The translations under genes and the position numbers were made by a program. A stretch of 64,000 nucleotides of DNA, taken from NCBI GenBank assembly GCA_001801815.1, contig MGXU01000001.1, positions 124,001 to 188,000 on the forward strand, written 5' to 3'. Positions 17,882-28,163 of the stretch are shown in pieces. This DNA comes from Gammaproteobacteria bacterium RIFCSPHIGHO2_12_FULL_36_30 (lineage in GTDB: Bacteria > Pseudomonadota > Gammaproteobacteria > Coxiellales > Coxiellaceae). Under the pieces are notes generated by a model. It worked only from the letters and a program-made list of their open reading frames with translations, did no database searches and was not told where the DNA came from. The first letter of the stretch is position 1. The number at the start of each line of letters is the position of its first letter.

Positions 17882-20467
17882 TTAATCATGAAATATTATT
17901 TTGCCAGCATCTAATTTTGCTTGAATTGTATCGCCAGGTTTAAATTTCCCCGACAAAATATCTTGCGCTAAAGGATTTTCTAAATATTGTTGCACAGCAC
18001 GTTTCAGCGGACGCGCACCATAAACAGGATCGAAACCTTCTTTAGCAATAAAATCTAATGCGTCTTCTGAAATATTTATTTTATAATTTAAATCATGCAA
18101 ACGTTGTTGAATTTTTTGAATTTGAATTTTTGCAATTTTAATAATATCTTTTTTATCGAGCGCATGAAATACAACAGCTTCATCAATGCGATTAATAAAT
18201 TCAGGACGAAAACTTTTACGCACAACTTCCATTACCATTGCTTTCATTTTCGCATAACCTTCATTCGAAAATTCTTGAATAATTTCCGAACCTAAATTCG
18301 ATGTCATTACAATCACAGTATTTTTAAAATCAACTGTGCGACCTTGACCATCCGTTAATCGTCCATCATCTAATACTTGTAATAAAATATTAAAAACATC
18401 AGGGTGCGCTTTTTCAATTTCATCTAATAATATTAATGAATAGGGTTTTCTGCGCACCGCTTCTGTTAAATATCCACCTTCTTCATAACCAACATATCCT
18501 GGCGGCGCACCAATTAATTTCGCAACAGAATGTTTTTCCATAAATTCAGACATATCAATGCGAATCATTGCATCAACTGTATCAAATAAAAATAATGATA
18601 ATGCTTTGCATAATTCTGTTTTTCCAACACCTGTTGGTCCTAAAAATAAAAACGAACCGATAGGTTTATTAGGATCAGACATGCCTGCGCGTGAACGACG
18701 AATTGCATTTGCAACTGCATTTACAGCTTCATCTTGACCAATTACACTGTCATGCAAAAATTTTTCCATGCGTAATAATTTTTCTTTCTCACCTTCGAGC
18801 ATGCGTGAAACGGGAATGTGTGTCCATTTGGAAACTATTTCTGCGATTTCTTCTTCAGTTACTTTGTTGCGTAATAATTTATTTTTGTCTTTAGATTCTG
18901 TTTTTTTCTCACTATCTTCAGCATTTTTTAATTTTTTTTCTAATTCTGGAATAACGCCATATTGTAATTCAGACATTTTTGCTAAATCAGATTTACGCGC
19001 AGCCGCTTCTAATTGCATGCGCGCTTTATCTAATTCTTCTTTTATTTTTTGCGCGCCGTGTAAATTTGCTTTTTCGCTTTTCCAAATTTCTTCTAAATCA
19101 GCATATTCTTTTTCGCACTTTTTTATTTCAGATTCTAAATCTTTCAATCTTTTTTTTGATGCTTCATCTTTTTCTTTTTTTAATGCTTCACGTTCAATTT
19201 TAAATTGAATTAATTTTCGCTCTAATCGATCTAAATCATGCGGCTTTGAATCAATTTCCATGCGAATTTCACTGGCTGCTTCATCGATTAAATCAATTGC
19301 TTTATCGGGTAATTGTCGATCAGTTATATAACGATGCGATAATGTTGCAGCTGCAACAATGGCAGGATCGGTAATCGTGACGCCATGATGCACTTCATAT
19401 TTTTCTTTTAATCCACGCAAAATTGCAATGGTATCTAAAACAGTTGGCTCATCGACAAACACTTTTTGAAAACGTCTTTCCAATGCAGCGTCTTTTTCAA
19501 TATATTTTCTATATTCATCGAGCGTTGTTGCACCAACACAATGTAATTCTCCGCGCGCTAATGCTGGTTTTAGCATATTTCCAGCGTCCATCGCACCATC
19601 TGCTTTTCCAGCGCCAACCATGGTGTGTAATTCATCAATAAATAAAATAATTTGCCCTTCTTGTTTTGATAAATCTTTTAATACTGCTTTCAATCGTTCT
19701 TCAAATTCACCGCGAAATTTTGCGCCTGCAATTAATGCGCCCATATCGAGCGATAATACTTTTTTATTTTTTAAACCTTCGGGTACTTCACCATTTATAA
19801 TTCGCAGTGCTAATCCTTCAACAATTGCTGTTTTTCCAACGCCGGGTTCGCCAATTAAAACAGGATTATTTTTTGTGCGGCGTTGCAATACTTGAATGAC
19901 GCGGCGAATTTCTTCATCGCGTCCGATGACGGGATCTAATTTTCCAGATTGCGCGCGTTCGGTTAAATCAATTGTGTATTTTTCTAATGCTTTTCGTGTG
20001 CCTTCAGCATTTGGATCAGATACTTTTTCATTACCGCGCATATTTTTAATCGCCTCTTGTAATTTTTTTTCGTTGACGCCAGATTTTTTTAATAAATCTT
20101 GCAATGCACTTTTTGTTTCTAATGCAGCAGTTAAAAATAATTCACTTGAAATAAATTCATCTTTATTTTTTTGCGCTAATTGATCGCAACGATTTAATAT
20201 TTGTGAAAGTGAATTTGAAACGTGAACTTGACCTGGCGTGCCTTCGACTTTCGCAAAATGATTAATCGCATTCTCTAATGTTTCAGATAATTTCTCAGTG
20301 TTGCAATTTGCTTGTTCTAAAATACTGGAAATTGATCCACCATCTTGTTGCAACATTGCCAATAAAACGTGTTCTGGTTCGATTACTTGATTATCATGAC
20401 CAAGCGCAATTGATTGTGCATCAGCCAGCGCTGTTTGAAATAAATTGGTAAATTTGTCCATTCGCAT
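17882..20467 (-). CDS. clpB: ATP-dependent disaggregase ClpB
   Basis: AAA+ chaperone that works with DnaK to rescue aggregated proteins. At 861 residues it has the full length: N-domain, first AAA domain with Walker A GEPGVGKT, the coiled-coil middle domain (about 400-530), and second AAA domain with [21 protein letters not shown] is the substrate-pore loop region. It starts [11 protein letters not shown] as in relatives. No sigma-32 promoter was recognised upstream. A small membrane protein is divergent. Confidence 0.98.
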   Translation of the reverse strand: MRMDKFTNLFQTALADAQSIALGHDNQVIEPEHVLLAMLQQDGGSISSILEQANCNTEKLSETLENAINHFAKVEGTPGQVHVSNSLSQILNRCDQLAQKNKDEFISSELFLTAALETKSALQDLLKKSGVNEKKLQEAIKNMRGNEKVSDPNAEGTRKALEKYTIDLTERAQSGKLDPVIGRDEEIRRVIQVLQRRTKNNPVLIGEPGVGKTAIVEGLALRIINGEVPEGLKNKKVLSLDMGALIAGAKFRGEFEERLKAVLKDLSKQEGQIILFIDELHTMVGAGKADGAMDAGNMLKPALARGELHCVGATTLDEYRKYIEKDAALERRFQKVFVDEPTVLDTIAILRGLKEKYEVHHGVTITDPAIVAAATLSHRYITDRQLPDKAIDLIDEAASEIRMEIDSKPHDLDRLERKLIQFKIEREALKKEKDEASKKRLKDLESEIKKCEKEYADLEEIWKSEKANLHGAQKIKEELDKARMQLEAAARKSDLAKMSELQYGVIPELEKKLKNAEDSEKKTESKDKNKLLRNKVTEEEIAEIVSKWTHIPVSRMLEGEKEKLLRMEKFLHDSVIGQDEAVNAVANAIRRSRAGMSDPNKPIGSFLFLGPTGVGKTELCKALSLFLFDTVDAMIRIDMSEFMEKHSVAKLIGAPPGYVGYEEGGYLTEAVRRKPYSLILLDEIEKAHPDVFNILLQVLDDGRLTDGQGRTVDFKNTVIVMTSNLGSEIIQEFSNEGYAKMKAMVMEVVRKSFRPEFINRIDEAVVFHALDKKDIIKIAKIQIQKIQQRLHDLNYKINISEDALDFIAKEGFDPVYGARPLKRAVQQYLENPLAQDILSGKFKPGDTIQAKLDAGKIIFHD

Positions 20468-20582
20468 AAAATACTCGCTGATCTATATGTCTAATATGTA
20501 GCCGAACACATCTTTTTTCAATAGCGTTAGCGTGCTATCTCGGTAATAATATGTGTCCATTCTTGAAAAAAACGAGGATTGT

Positions 20583-20903
20583 GTGCGACCTGATAGGTGG
20601 AAATCGGCTGTAAGAGGATTTGCAGCTGGAGCATTATTCGGGGCGTTAATTTTTCAATTAATTCGCACGTTATTAATCGAACTTTTAAATTCGCAAAATC
20701 GTTTAGCAACAAAAATACAAATCGAATTGGGCGGCGTGTTTATTTTTGCATCTGCATGTTTTGGTTTGTTATATGGTTTTATAAGACCAGATGAATGTGT
20801 AGATTCTAATGTGCGTATAACCTATCGCCCTGATGGAGAACCATTAATGAATGGTTTAACTTTTACTGAAGAAATTCAAAGACAGCGTAACATCCAACCT
20901 TAA
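20583..20903 (+). CDS. Small membrane protein of unknown function
   Basis: A 106-residue protein with two hydrophobic helices (about 12-32 and 50-70: GGVFIFASACFGLLYGF) and a polar C-terminal tail. No family recognised. The GTG at 20583 follows GAGG at good spacing; another in-frame GTG at 20553 would give 116 residues. It lies between divergent clpB and convergent ttcA. Confidence 0.6.
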   Translation: MRPDRWKSAVRGFAAGALFGALIFQLIRTLLIELLNSQNRLATKIQIELGGVFIFASACFGLLYGFIRPDECVDSNVRITYRPDGEPLMNGLTFTEEIQRQRNIQP

Positions 20904-20913
20904 ACAGAAACTA

Positions 20914-21690
20914 TTAATGATGTTCGACTTCCAGTGCTGCAAAATTAAAGTCCCACAAATTTTTATCCATTAATTGACTCGGATGCACGCTTTGCAGCGC
21001 ATGCAACATATTGCTTGGAATTTTTGGATTGTCCGCACTTAACTCTTCAATTAATTTTTTTATTTTTTTTCTGCTGAGATTTTCTTGTGAGCCGCATAAT
21101 GTGCAAGGAATAATGGGGAATTGTTGTTCGCGCAAATAAATTTTAATATCTTCTTCTTGGCAATAAATCATCGGACGAATCACAATATTTTTTTTACTGT
21201 CTGAAATTAATTTTGGCGGCATTGATTTAATTTGTCCGGAATATAAAATTGACATTAATAATGTTTGAATTAAATCATCGCGATGATGACCGAGTGCAAT
21301 TTTATTAAAATTATTTTCTTCGGCGTATCGATAAATATTTCCGCGACGCAAGCGCGAACACAACGAACAATATGTTTGACCTTCTGGAATAACGCGTTTT
21401 ACAACAGAATATGTATCGCGCGTTTCAATTTCATATTTTATTTTTCGATCTTCCAACCATTTTCGCATATGCGAATCATCCCAACCGGGTTGTGATTGAT
21501 CTAATGTGTATGCGAATATTTCAAATGAATTGCGCCATTCGATGCGAATTAAATTTAAAATGGTGAGCATTGCGTAAGAATCTTTTCCGCCTGATAAACA
21601 AACCATTACGCGATCGCCTTTGTCGATTAATTTATAATCGGCGATGGCTTTTGTAATATAATGAAATAATTTTTTTTCGATTTGTGTCAT
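20914..21690 (-). CDS. ttcA: tRNA 2-thiocytidine(32) synthetase TtcA
   Basis: PP-loop ATPase with an iron-sulfur cluster that thiolates C32 of some tRNAs. The PP-loop is LSGGKDS near residue 35; the paired CxxC motifs are [10 protein letters not shown] near residue 118 and CTLCGSQ near residue 205. At 258 residues it is slightly shorter than E. coli TtcA. It follows queE on the same strand with a six-base gap. Confidence 0.95.
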   Translation of the reverse strand: MTQIEKKLFHYITKAIADYKLIDKGDRVMVCLSGGKDSYAMLTILNLIRIEWRNSFEIFAYTLDQSQPGWDDSHMRKWLEDRKIKYEIETRDTYSVVKRVIPEGQTYCSLCSRLRRGNIYRYAEENNFNKIALGHHRDDLIQTLLMSILYSGQIKSMPPKLISDSKKNIVIRPMIYCQEEDIKIYLREQQFPIIPCTLCGSQENLSRKKIKKLIEELSADNPKIPSNMLHALQSVHPSQLMDKNLWDFNFAALEVEHH

Positions 21691-21696
21691 ATTTTT

Positions 21697-22329
21697 CTAT
21701 TTACCTGGAATGTCACCCCAAATCACTTTATGCAATTGTACCTGAAATCGAACCGGCAATTGATCTTCTACAATCCAATCCGCTAATTTTTCATAATTTA
21801 ATTGCGGATGACTTGGCGACAATAATATTTCACATTTATTATGTAAATTAAATTGTGTAATAATTTTTTTTGACCAATCGTAATCTTCGCGATTGCAAAT
21901 CACAAATTTAATTTGATCGTGTGGTAATAAATAATGAATATTTTCAAATTTATTTTTAGATAATTCTAATGAGCCCGGCGTTTTGATATCCATAATTTTT
22001 ATTACGCGCGAATCAACCGCTGAAATATCTAATGCGCCACTTGTTTCTAACGAAACAGAATAATTCAGATCACACAATGTTTTTAATAATACAAAACATT
22101 CTGGTTGTGCGAGCGGTTCACCGCCAGTAACAGTTATATATTTTGTTTTATATTCCCTGATTTGATGAATAATCTCATCGACAGAATAATTTTTTCCACC
22201 AGAAAATGCATAAGACGTATCACAATAACCACAGCGCAGCGGACAACCTGTTAATCGAATAAAAACGGTTGGTAATCCCGATCGCGTTGTTTCTCCTTGA
22301 ATTGAAAAAAAGATTTCTGTGATTTTCAT
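21697..22329 (-). CDS. queE: 7-carboxy-7-deazaguanine synthase QueE
   Basis: Radical-SAM enzyme of queuosine precursor synthesis. The cluster motif is GCPLRCGYCDTSYAF (CxxxCxxC, residues 29-36), preceded by EIFFSIQGET and followed by YITVTGGEPL. At 210 residues it fits the family. It is followed by ttcA; both act on tRNA modification. Confidence 0.95.
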   Translation of the reverse strand: MKITEIFFSIQGETTRSGLPTVFIRLTGCPLRCGYCDTSYAFSGGKNYSVDEIIHQIREYKTKYITVTGGEPLAQPECFVLLKTLCDLNYSVSLETSGALDISAVDSRVIKIMDIKTPGSLELSKNKFENIHYLLPHDQIKFVICNREDYDWSKKIITQFNLHNKCEILLSPSHPQLNYEKLADWIVEDQLPVRFQVQLHKVIWGDIPGK

Positions 22330-22336
22330 AAAACAA

Positions 22337-22367
22337 AAACCCGCATAACGTTTCCATTAGCGGGTTT
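22337..22367 (-). terminator. Rho-independent terminator of the lbtU-like gene
   Basis: Perfect eight-base arms AAACCCGC and GCGGGTTT around a 15-base loop, followed on the minus strand by TTTTTGTTTT. It lies directly between the end of the porin gene and the queE ATG. Confidence 0.85.
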
Positions 22368-22395
22368 CCATAAAAATAAATTACAAATAACGTAA

Positions 22396-23922
22396 TTAGA
22401 AATAAACACCAACTTCAGCTAACACAGCATTGGAATCTTTTCCTGTTCCAACAATTGCAGTGCCCGCACCTGAACCAGTTGCAGTTTGATTTGTTCCGTA
22501 ATCAGTACCGTGATTATATTCGATGCTTTCAACAGTTTCTCTCCAAATACTTGTATTTAAAAATACCGCGTATTTATTTTCGGGTAAATTTAATGCAAGT
22601 GCTTGCCATGTGTGTCCGTAAGAAACACCGAGCGTTGTTCCATATTTTTTCGCAAAAAATGGCAATAAATAATCTATTTCTGCGTGCATTGCTTGTGGTT
22701 CAGCACCAACAGCAGTTGCACCGACATTATTAAATGTCATGTCTGTTGTTGCAAATTTCTCTAGCGCACCTAAATATTCACCCACAAAACTAACTGATCC
22801 AAAAGTTACTTGACCATGCGCGTCAATTGCATCAACACGATGTGCGAGATTATTTCCGGTTGGCGTTGTTGAATTTGGTGTCGCAGCAAAACCGCTGAAT
22901 TGAGTTGCAGAATTTAATCCATTGTTTTGCATACCTTCTGAATCAGCAAGATTCGACACCCAACCTGCACCAACACTGTAATTATCATCATTTGCAAATG
23001 CATGTTTAAATCCAGCATTCACACCAGCTTGTTTAAACAAGTCTCCGCCGGAACCGGATGTTTGAGCGCCTGAATACCCATAAACAGATGCGAACAAACC
23101 ATCATGCAAACTCACACCTAACAATGCAGCAGGTGTCAGTGTTTTACCCATTGATAATGTCACTGGTGTGCTGACCATTCCATTTTCATAACGACCAAAT
23201 GGAATATACATTTTACCTAGTGTGAAATAAAAAGGGGTTTTATCTAAGTTACCAATCGTTACAAAACCACGGCTCAAATAAATTGTGGAATTTGGCGCAC
23301 GATTTCCAGTGCTAACAGGCGCACCGTTATAATCTAACGACATAAATGCAGATGCCCATGAACTTGCAATTGCATTAAAATCTAAAGATCCTGTTGCTAA
23401 ACTGACACCACTTGTTGTCGCTGCTCCAAATCCGTTTGACGACATTAATTCACCTTCAACCGCACCGCTTATTTGTAAAATTGGGCGATCAAGTTTGTAA
23501 CCTTCTTTTGCCATTTCATTTACTAAAGATTTTCTTTGTTGTAACAACAATAAATCTTCATTCATGCTGGACGCGTTATACAATAAATCCGAACCATTAT
23601 ATAACGTATCTTTTTGCATAAACGGTGTTGTAGTTACTGTAACAAAATGACTCCACGGTTTTTGTCGCGATTTTTTTACAGTTGTTTCCGCTGTTTTTTC
23701 ATATTTGTGATGTGCAAAAAGTACTCTTGGTTTTCCACCATGTTGATTATTATTTTTTAATAACCACACCTCATGTTCTAATTTTTTTGTTTCGGCGCTT
23801 AATTGACTGATCTGTTCAGATAGCGCGGTTGTCGACATTGCATTGTTGTTTTGCGCTGCAAAACTCGGTGCAGATAAAGCAAAGGCTGCGATTGCAGACA
23901 TTGGTAAAATCACTTTTTTCAC
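22396..23922 (-). CDS. lbtU: LbtU-family siderophore porin
   Basis: A 508-residue outer-membrane protein. A signal peptide ends in PSFAA; residues about 30-60 form a coiled coil (ALSEQISQLSAETKKLEHEVWLLK). Then comes FVTVTTTPFM, SSMNEDLLLLQQR and DRPILQISGAVEGEL, typical of LbtU, followed by beta-strands ending VLAEVGVYF with terminal phenylalanine. LbtU takes up legiobactin in Legionella; the ligand here is not known. It starts with GTG after GGGAGA and has its own terminator. No clear Fur site was seen upstream. Confidence 0.82.
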   Translation of the reverse strand: MKKVILPMSAIAAFALSAPSFAAQNNNAMSTTALSEQISQLSAETKKLEHEVWLLKNNNQHGGKPRVLFAHHKYEKTAETTVKKSRQKPWSHFVTVTTTPFMQKDTLYNGSDLLYNASSMNEDLLLLQQRKSLVNEMAKEGYKLDRPILQISGAVEGELMSSNGFGAATTSGVSLATGSLDFNAIASSWASAFMSLDYNGAPVSTGNRAPNSTIYLSRGFVTIGNLDKTPFYFTLGKMYIPFGRYENGMVSTPVTLSMGKTLTPAALLGVSLHDGLFASVYGYSGAQTSGSGGDLFKQAGVNAGFKHAFANDDNYSVGAGWVSNLADSEGMQNNGLNSATQFSGFAATPNSTTPTGNNLAHRVDAIDAHGQVTFGSVSFVGEYLGALEKFATTDMTFNNVGATAVGAEPQAMHAEIDYLLPFFAKKYGTTLGVSYGHTWQALALNLPENKYAVFLNTSIWRETVESIEYNHGTDYGTNQTATGSGAGTAIVGTGKDSNAVLAEVGVYF

Positions 23923-24030
23923 GGTGATTATCTCCCTGTGTGTTTTTAAAGAATCGAAATCATAACGCTATTTCATGTAATTTGCTACAATTGACTGCAA
24001 AGTTTTTTTATTGACAGAAAAGAAAAAAAT

Positions 24031-25059
24031 ATGAGTACGATTGCACTTTTTCAACCTGATGATTGGCATTGTCATTTACGTGATGATTTATATTTGAAAC
24101 GTACAGTTTCAGATACGGCGAAACAATTTGCGCGCGCCATTATCATGCCAAATCTAATACCGTCAATTACCACTGTTCAGCAAGCGCGCGATTATAAAAA
24201 TCGAGTTGAAAAAAATATTCCAGCGGGATTTAATTTTAAACCATTAATGACATTATATTTAACGGAAAATTTATCACCTGATGTTATTGTTGAAGCAAAA
24301 AAATCTGGGATTATTTTTGCGGGAAAATATTATCCTGCGGGCGCGACGACAAATTCTGCTGATGGCATTTCAACTATAAAAAATATTTATACATTATTCG
24401 AGCAAATGCAATCTGTCGATTTGCCTTTATGCATTCACGGCGAATCAATTGAAAAAAATGTTGATATTTTTGATCGCGAAACATTATTTTTAACAGAATT
24501 AAAAATGATTGCGCGTGATTTTCCAAAATTAAGAATTATTTTAGAACATATTTCAACAAAAGCCGCTGTTGATTTTATTTTGAATGCGCCAAAAAATATT
24601 GCAGCAACCATTACACCGCATCATTTACATTATAATCGCAATGATTTATTTCATCACGGCATTCGTCCACATTATTTTTGTGCGCCAATTTTAAAATGTA
24701 TTGATGATCAACATGCCTTAATTCAAGCAGCGATCAGCGGCAATCCAAAATTTTTCTTAGGAACCGATAGCGCACCGCATTCACAAGAAAAAAAAGAATC
24801 CGCTTGCGGATGCGCAGGAATTTATTCTGCACATAATGCAATTGAACTTTACGCCGAAATTTTCGATAAAAATAATGCATTAAATAAATTAGAAAATTTT
24901 GCGAGTGTGTTTGGTGCGGACTTTTATCAATTGCCGGTCAATAAAAATAAAATTGAATTAATAAAAAAGCCACAAAAAATACCTGAAAAATTATCATTTG
25001 GCGAAACGCAATTAATTCCGATGAAAGCGGGTGAAATAATAAGTTGGGAAATGCAATGA
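24031..25059 (+). CDS. pyrC: Dihydroorotase
   Basis: Zinc enzyme of pyrimidine synthesis that closes carbamoyl-aspartate to dihydroorotate. Type II dihydroorotase of 342 residues with the metal motif DWHCHLRDD at residues 11-19, the carbamylated lysine in GKYYPAGATTNS near residue 98, LCIHGE, EHISTKAA, and LGTDSAPHSQEKKE. Its stop overlaps the rnt ATG. Confidence 0.97.
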   Translation: MSTIALFQPDDWHCHLRDDLYLKRTVSDTAKQFARAIIMPNLIPSITTVQQARDYKNRVEKNIPAGFNFKPLMTLYLTENLSPDVIVEAKKSGIIFAGKYYPAGATTNSADGISTIKNIYTLFEQMQSVDLPLCIHGESIEKNVDIFDRETLFLTELKMIARDFPKLRIILEHISTKAAVDFILNAPKNIAATITPHHLHYNRNDLFHHGIRPHYFCAPILKCIDDQHALIQAAISGNPKFFLGTDSAPHSQEKKESACGCAGIYSAHNAIELYAEIFDKNNALNKLENFASVFGADFYQLPVNKNKIELIKKPQKIPEKLSFGETQLIPMKAGEIISWEMQ

Positions 25060-25652
25060 AAGAAATAAAAAAACGTTTTGACGGTTATTTACCAGTCGTG
25101 ATTGATATTGAAACCAGCGGTGTCGATTGTCAGAAAAATGCAATTTTAGAAATCGCTGCTGTCACTGTTGATTACAATGATGCAGGATTATTAATTCCAG
25201 TTGGTGATTTTGCATGTCACGTCACGCCTTTCGAAGGTGCGCGTTTAGATAAAGAAGCATTGGAAATTACAGGCATTGATCCATTTCATCCTTTTCGTTT
25301 TGATATTATTGAAACCGATGCGCTCACACAATTATTTCAATTTGTAAAAAAAGCATTAGACGATACTGGTTGTCGTCGCGCAGTTTTAGTTGGGCATAAT
25401 GCGCATTTTGATTTGTCATTTATTTTAGCGAGTGCAAAACGCTGTAAAATAAAAGATACACCATTTCATGCATTTACTGTTTTTGATACGGCAACATTAT
25501 CTGGATTAGCATTTGGAAAAACAGTATTAGCAAAAGCATTGCGCATTGCACGAATTGGATTTGATAAAAATGAAGCGCATTCTGCGATTTATGATGCGAA
25601 ACAAACAGCGGATTTATTTTGTTATATTATAAATAAATTCGGAAAATTATGA
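25056..25652 (+). CDS. rnt: Ribonuclease T
   Basis: DEDD-family 3' exonuclease that trims tRNA and other stable RNAs. The four acidic sites are in VIDIETSG (D and E), HNAHFD (D) and HSAIYDAKQTADL (H and D). At 198 residues the length is normal. I start at the ATG at 25056, which overlaps the pyrC TGA (ATGA); four upstream codons belong to pyrC. Confidence 0.95.
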   Translation: MKEIKKRFDGYLPVVIDIETSGVDCQKNAILEIAAVTVDYNDAGLLIPVGDFACHVTPFEGARLDKEALEITGIDPFHPFRFDIIETDALTQLFQFVKKALDDTGCRRAVLVGHNAHFDLSFILASAKRCKIKDTPFHAFTVFDTATLSGLAFGKTVLAKALRIARIGFDKNEAHSAIYDAKQTADLFCYIINKFGKL

Positions 25653-25676
25653 GACGCGATAAACTACCACGTCTCA
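25650..25676. terminator. Hairpin between convergent rnt and ahpC
   Basis: Arms TGAGACG and CGTCTCA around a 13-base loop; the rnt stop is the first three bases. It sits at the convergent 3' ends, so it may end both transcripts. A related GAGACG palindrome occurs at 45734-45755. Confidence 0.65.
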
Positions 25677-25684
25677 ATAATTAA

Positions 25685-26287
25685 TTATAAACGTTCACCA
25701 TTTTCCGCAAGATAAGAAGCTACACCGCTCGGTGATGCTTTCATTCCTTTGTCACCTTTTTTCCAATTTGCAGGACACACTTCACCGTGTTTTTCAGTGA
25801 ATTGTAATGCATCAATTAAACGTAAAATTTCTGGCATGCTACGACCTAATGGTAAATCATTAATAATTTCGGCACGTACAATTCCTTTTGCGTCAATAAT
25901 AAACGCACCACGCAATGCAACACCTGCTTCGGGATGTTCGACACCATAAGAGCGTGCGATTGCATGCGTTACATCTGCAATCATTGTATATTTCACTGAA
26001 CCAATTCCGCCTTTATCAATTGGCGTATTGCGCCATGCATTATGCGTAAATTGTGAATCAATCGAAACTGAAACGACTTCGACATTGCGCGTTTTAAATT
26101 CTGCCATCGCGTGATCTAATGCAATTAATTCAGATGGACAAACAAATGTAAAATCTAATGGATAGAAAAATACAAGTGCATATTTTCCTTTTGTTGCATC
26201 TTTGAAATGGAAATTATTTACAATTTCACCATTTCCCAAAACGGCCGGTACATTAAAATCAGGCGCTTGACGTGTAACTAATGACAT
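25685..26287 (-). CDS. ahpC: Peroxiredoxin (AhpC/Prx1 type)
   Basis: Typical 2-Cys peroxiredoxin of 200 residues that reduces hydroperoxides. The peroxidatic cysteine is in DFTFVCPSE near residue 50; the resolving cysteine is in GEVCPANW near residue 169. The C-terminal tail lacks the YF motif of easily over-oxidised forms. It is divergent from sodB, with a Fur-like site between. Its reductant is probably thioredoxin or AhpD, since ahpF is not adjacent (inference). Confidence 0.95.
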   Translation of the reverse strand: MSLVTRQAPDFNVPAVLGNGEIVNNFHFKDATKGKYALVFFYPLDFTFVCPSELIALDHAMAEFKTRNVEVVSVSIDSQFTHNAWRNTPIDKGGIGSVKYTMIADVTHAIARSYGVEHPEAGVALRGAFIIDAKGIVRAEIINDLPLGRSMPEILRLIDALQFTEKHGEVCPANWKKGDKGMKASPSGVASYLAENGERL

Positions 26288-26340
26288 AATTATTCCCTCA
26301 TAGATTTAAATAATGCAGAAAATACTGCGAAAAAAGTGAA

Positions 26341-26359
26341 ACTAATGATAATGAATATT
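26341..26359. promoter_or_regulatory. Fur-box-like sequence between ahpC and sodB
   Basis: The 19 bases ACTAATGATAATGAATATT match the E. coli Fur consensus at 14 of 19 positions, including the unbroken core TAATGATAAT. It lies 54 bases before ahpC and 111 before sodB, so it could control either divergent gene. AT-rich background raises the chance of a false hit. Confidence 0.45.
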
Positions 26360-26469
26360 GCGTTGAGATGCAAATGCAGTGCGTTTTAAAATATACATTT
26401 CAGCATCTGGTCATCAACTTAAAAATGCGGTATTGTTAATCGCGAATTATATACTATCAGGAGAATATT

Positions 26470-27048
26470 ATGACATTTGAATTACCCGCATTACCTTACG
26501 CATTAGATGCACTCGCTCCACACATTTCTAAAGAAACACTTGAATATCATTATGGAAAACATCATCGCGCATATGTAAATAATTTAAATAATTTAGTGCC
26601 GGGCACTGAATTCGAAAATAAATCGCTTGAAGAAATTATGATGAAGGCAAAAGGTGGTATTTTTAATAATGCTGCGCAAGATTGGAATCACACATTTTAT
26701 TGGCATAGTTTATCACCACAAGGTGGCGGCGAACCAACTGGAAAATTAGCAGATAATATTAAAAAAGATTTTGGATCATTTGATGCATTTAAAGCTGAAT
26801 TTACAAAAGCGGCTGCAACACAATTTGGGTCAGGTTGGGCATGGTTGGTGAAAAATAAAGATGGAAAATTAGAAGTCGTGCAAACGGGTAACGCAGGAAA
26901 TCCCATGCTGGATGGTAAAAAACCATTAATGACATGTGATGTTTGGGAACACGCATATTACATCGACACACGTAATGATCGCGGCGCTTATATTAATAAT
27001 TTTTGGAAATTGGTGAATTGGAAATTTGCATCGGATAATTTTGCATGA
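26470..27048 (+). CDS. sodB: Superoxide dismutase (Fe type)
   Basis: Cytoplasmic Fe/Mn-family dismutase of 192 residues. Metal ligands are H27 in [13 protein letters not shown] in [12 protein letters not shown], and D and H in [24 protein letters not shown] and the position of Q favour iron over manganese. AGGAG precedes the ATG. The stop overlaps the dapB ATG, a combination that couples an oxidative-stress gene to lysine synthesis. Confidence 0.96.
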   Translation: MTFELPALPYALDALAPHISKETLEYHYGKHHRAYVNNLNNLVPGTEFENKSLEEIMMKAKGGIFNNAAQDWNHTFYWHSLSPQGGGEPTGKLADNIKKDFGSFDAFKAEFTKAAATQFGSGWAWLVKNKDGKLEVVQTGNAGNPMLDGKKPLMTCDVWEHAYYIDTRNDRGAYINNFWKLVNWKFASDNFA

Positions 27049-27713
27049 TTAAAATTATCATCAACGGCGCAAATGGAAAAATGGGTCGCACAACAGTTGC
27101 TGCAATTGCAAACGAAAAAGATTTGCAATTAGTTGCAACAACTTCGAATGGCGATGATTTAATTTCTATAATTAAAAAAAATAAAGCAGATGCTGTGATC
27201 GATTGGACCACGCCCGCTAGTGTTTTTGATAATACTAAAAAAATAATTGAAGCGGGTGCGCGACCCGTGATTGGTACAACCGGTTTAACATCAGAACAAA
27301 TAAAAATATTATCTGAACAATGTGTGCAGAAAAAAATCGGCGGAATCATTGCACCGAATTTTTCATTGGGTGCAATTTTAATGATGAAATATGCTCAAGA
27401 TGCAGCAAAATATTTTAATGATGTTGAAATTATTGAATATCATCATCCTCAAAAAAAAGATGCACCATCCGGCACTGCAAAAAAAACTGCGGAATTAATT
27501 TCGAACGGTGCAAAAAAAAATATTCCGATTCATTCTGTGCGATTACCGGGTGTTTTTGCAAACCAAGAAGTTATCTTTGGTGGCAATGGCGAAACACTTA
27601 CGTTGCAACACAATGCAACTGATCGCAATGCGATGATGCCTGGATTATTTTTGTGTTGTCGAAAAGTAATGACATTAAATAAATTAATTTGTGGGATGGA
27701 AGAATTAATGTAA
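27045..27713 (+). CDS. dapB: 4-hydroxy-tetrahydrodipicolinate reductase
   Basis: NAD(P)H enzyme in the lysine and diaminopimelate pathway. The nucleotide loop is [10 protein letters not shown] at residues 7-16; the catalytic region is [23 protein letters not shown], and TTGL matches the family. The protein has 222 residues against 240-270 usual; the shortfall lies in the N-terminal domain before DWTTP, a short form seen in some bacteria. Both ends look intact. It overlaps sodB by four bases. Confidence 0.94.
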   Translation: MIKIIINGANGKMGRTTVAAIANEKDLQLVATTSNGDDLISIIKKNKADAVIDWTTPASVFDNTKKIIEAGARPVIGTTGLTSEQIKILSEQCVQKKIGGIIAPNFSLGAILMMKYAQDAAKYFNDVEIIEYHHPQKKDAPSGTAKKTAELISNGAKKNIPIHSVRLPGVFANQEVIFGGNGETLTLQHNATDRNAMMPGLFLCCRKVMTLNKLICGMEELM

Positions 27714-27785
27714 TCATCAATATTTGATCGAAGCGAATGGAAGTGGAAACGCAAGCGACCACGTCGATATCAAGGGAAACTACAA

Positions 27786-28163
27786 ATGCCAAACACTATC
27801 TCAGATTTTGTTAAAAAAATAAAAGATTTAAACCCTACTCAAAAAGCCTATTTTTTTGCACTTGTCACAGGCGCAGTCACGACATCCACTATCGCAATCG
27901 CAGGTCTTGCGCATGATGACAGCACGCATTCTCTTGCAAAAGACAGTGTAAAATTAGTAGCACTTTGGATTGCAAAATCAGGCGCTGGATCATTGGCAGC
28001 GATATTTTTAGTGACCGCTTCAGCAACAAATACACTGCTTTTTCAGCCATTTTTGTGGGCAAAACGTAAATATGAGCATTGGCATGCAAGTGATGATGTT
28101 GAAGCGCCTAATAAATATGCCTCAATTAGCGATGCGATTAACAGAGCTACTCGATACAATTAA
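27786..28163 (+). CDS. Membrane protein of unknown function
   Basis: A 125-residue protein with two likely membrane helices ([20 protein letters not shown] near 20-40 and [18 protein letters not shown] near 68-86). No family recognised. AAGGGA gives a ribosome site. The C-terminal 30 residues are polar. It converges on gcvPB with a four-base overlap of the ends. Confidence 0.6.
   Translation: MPNTISDFVKKIKDLNPTQKAYFFALVTGAVTTSTIAIAGLAHDDSTHSLAKDSVKLVALWIAKSGAGSLAAIFLVTASATNTLLFQPFLWAKRKYEHWHASDDVEAPNKYASISDAINRATRYN

Noticed and set aside
18691-20183. Several plus-strand frames across clpB
   Set aside because: They are shadows of the clpB coding strand with biased composition and no ribosome sites.
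27720-27785. Short inverted repeat TCAATATTTGA after dapB as a terminator
   Set aside because: Stem too short and no T-run follows.
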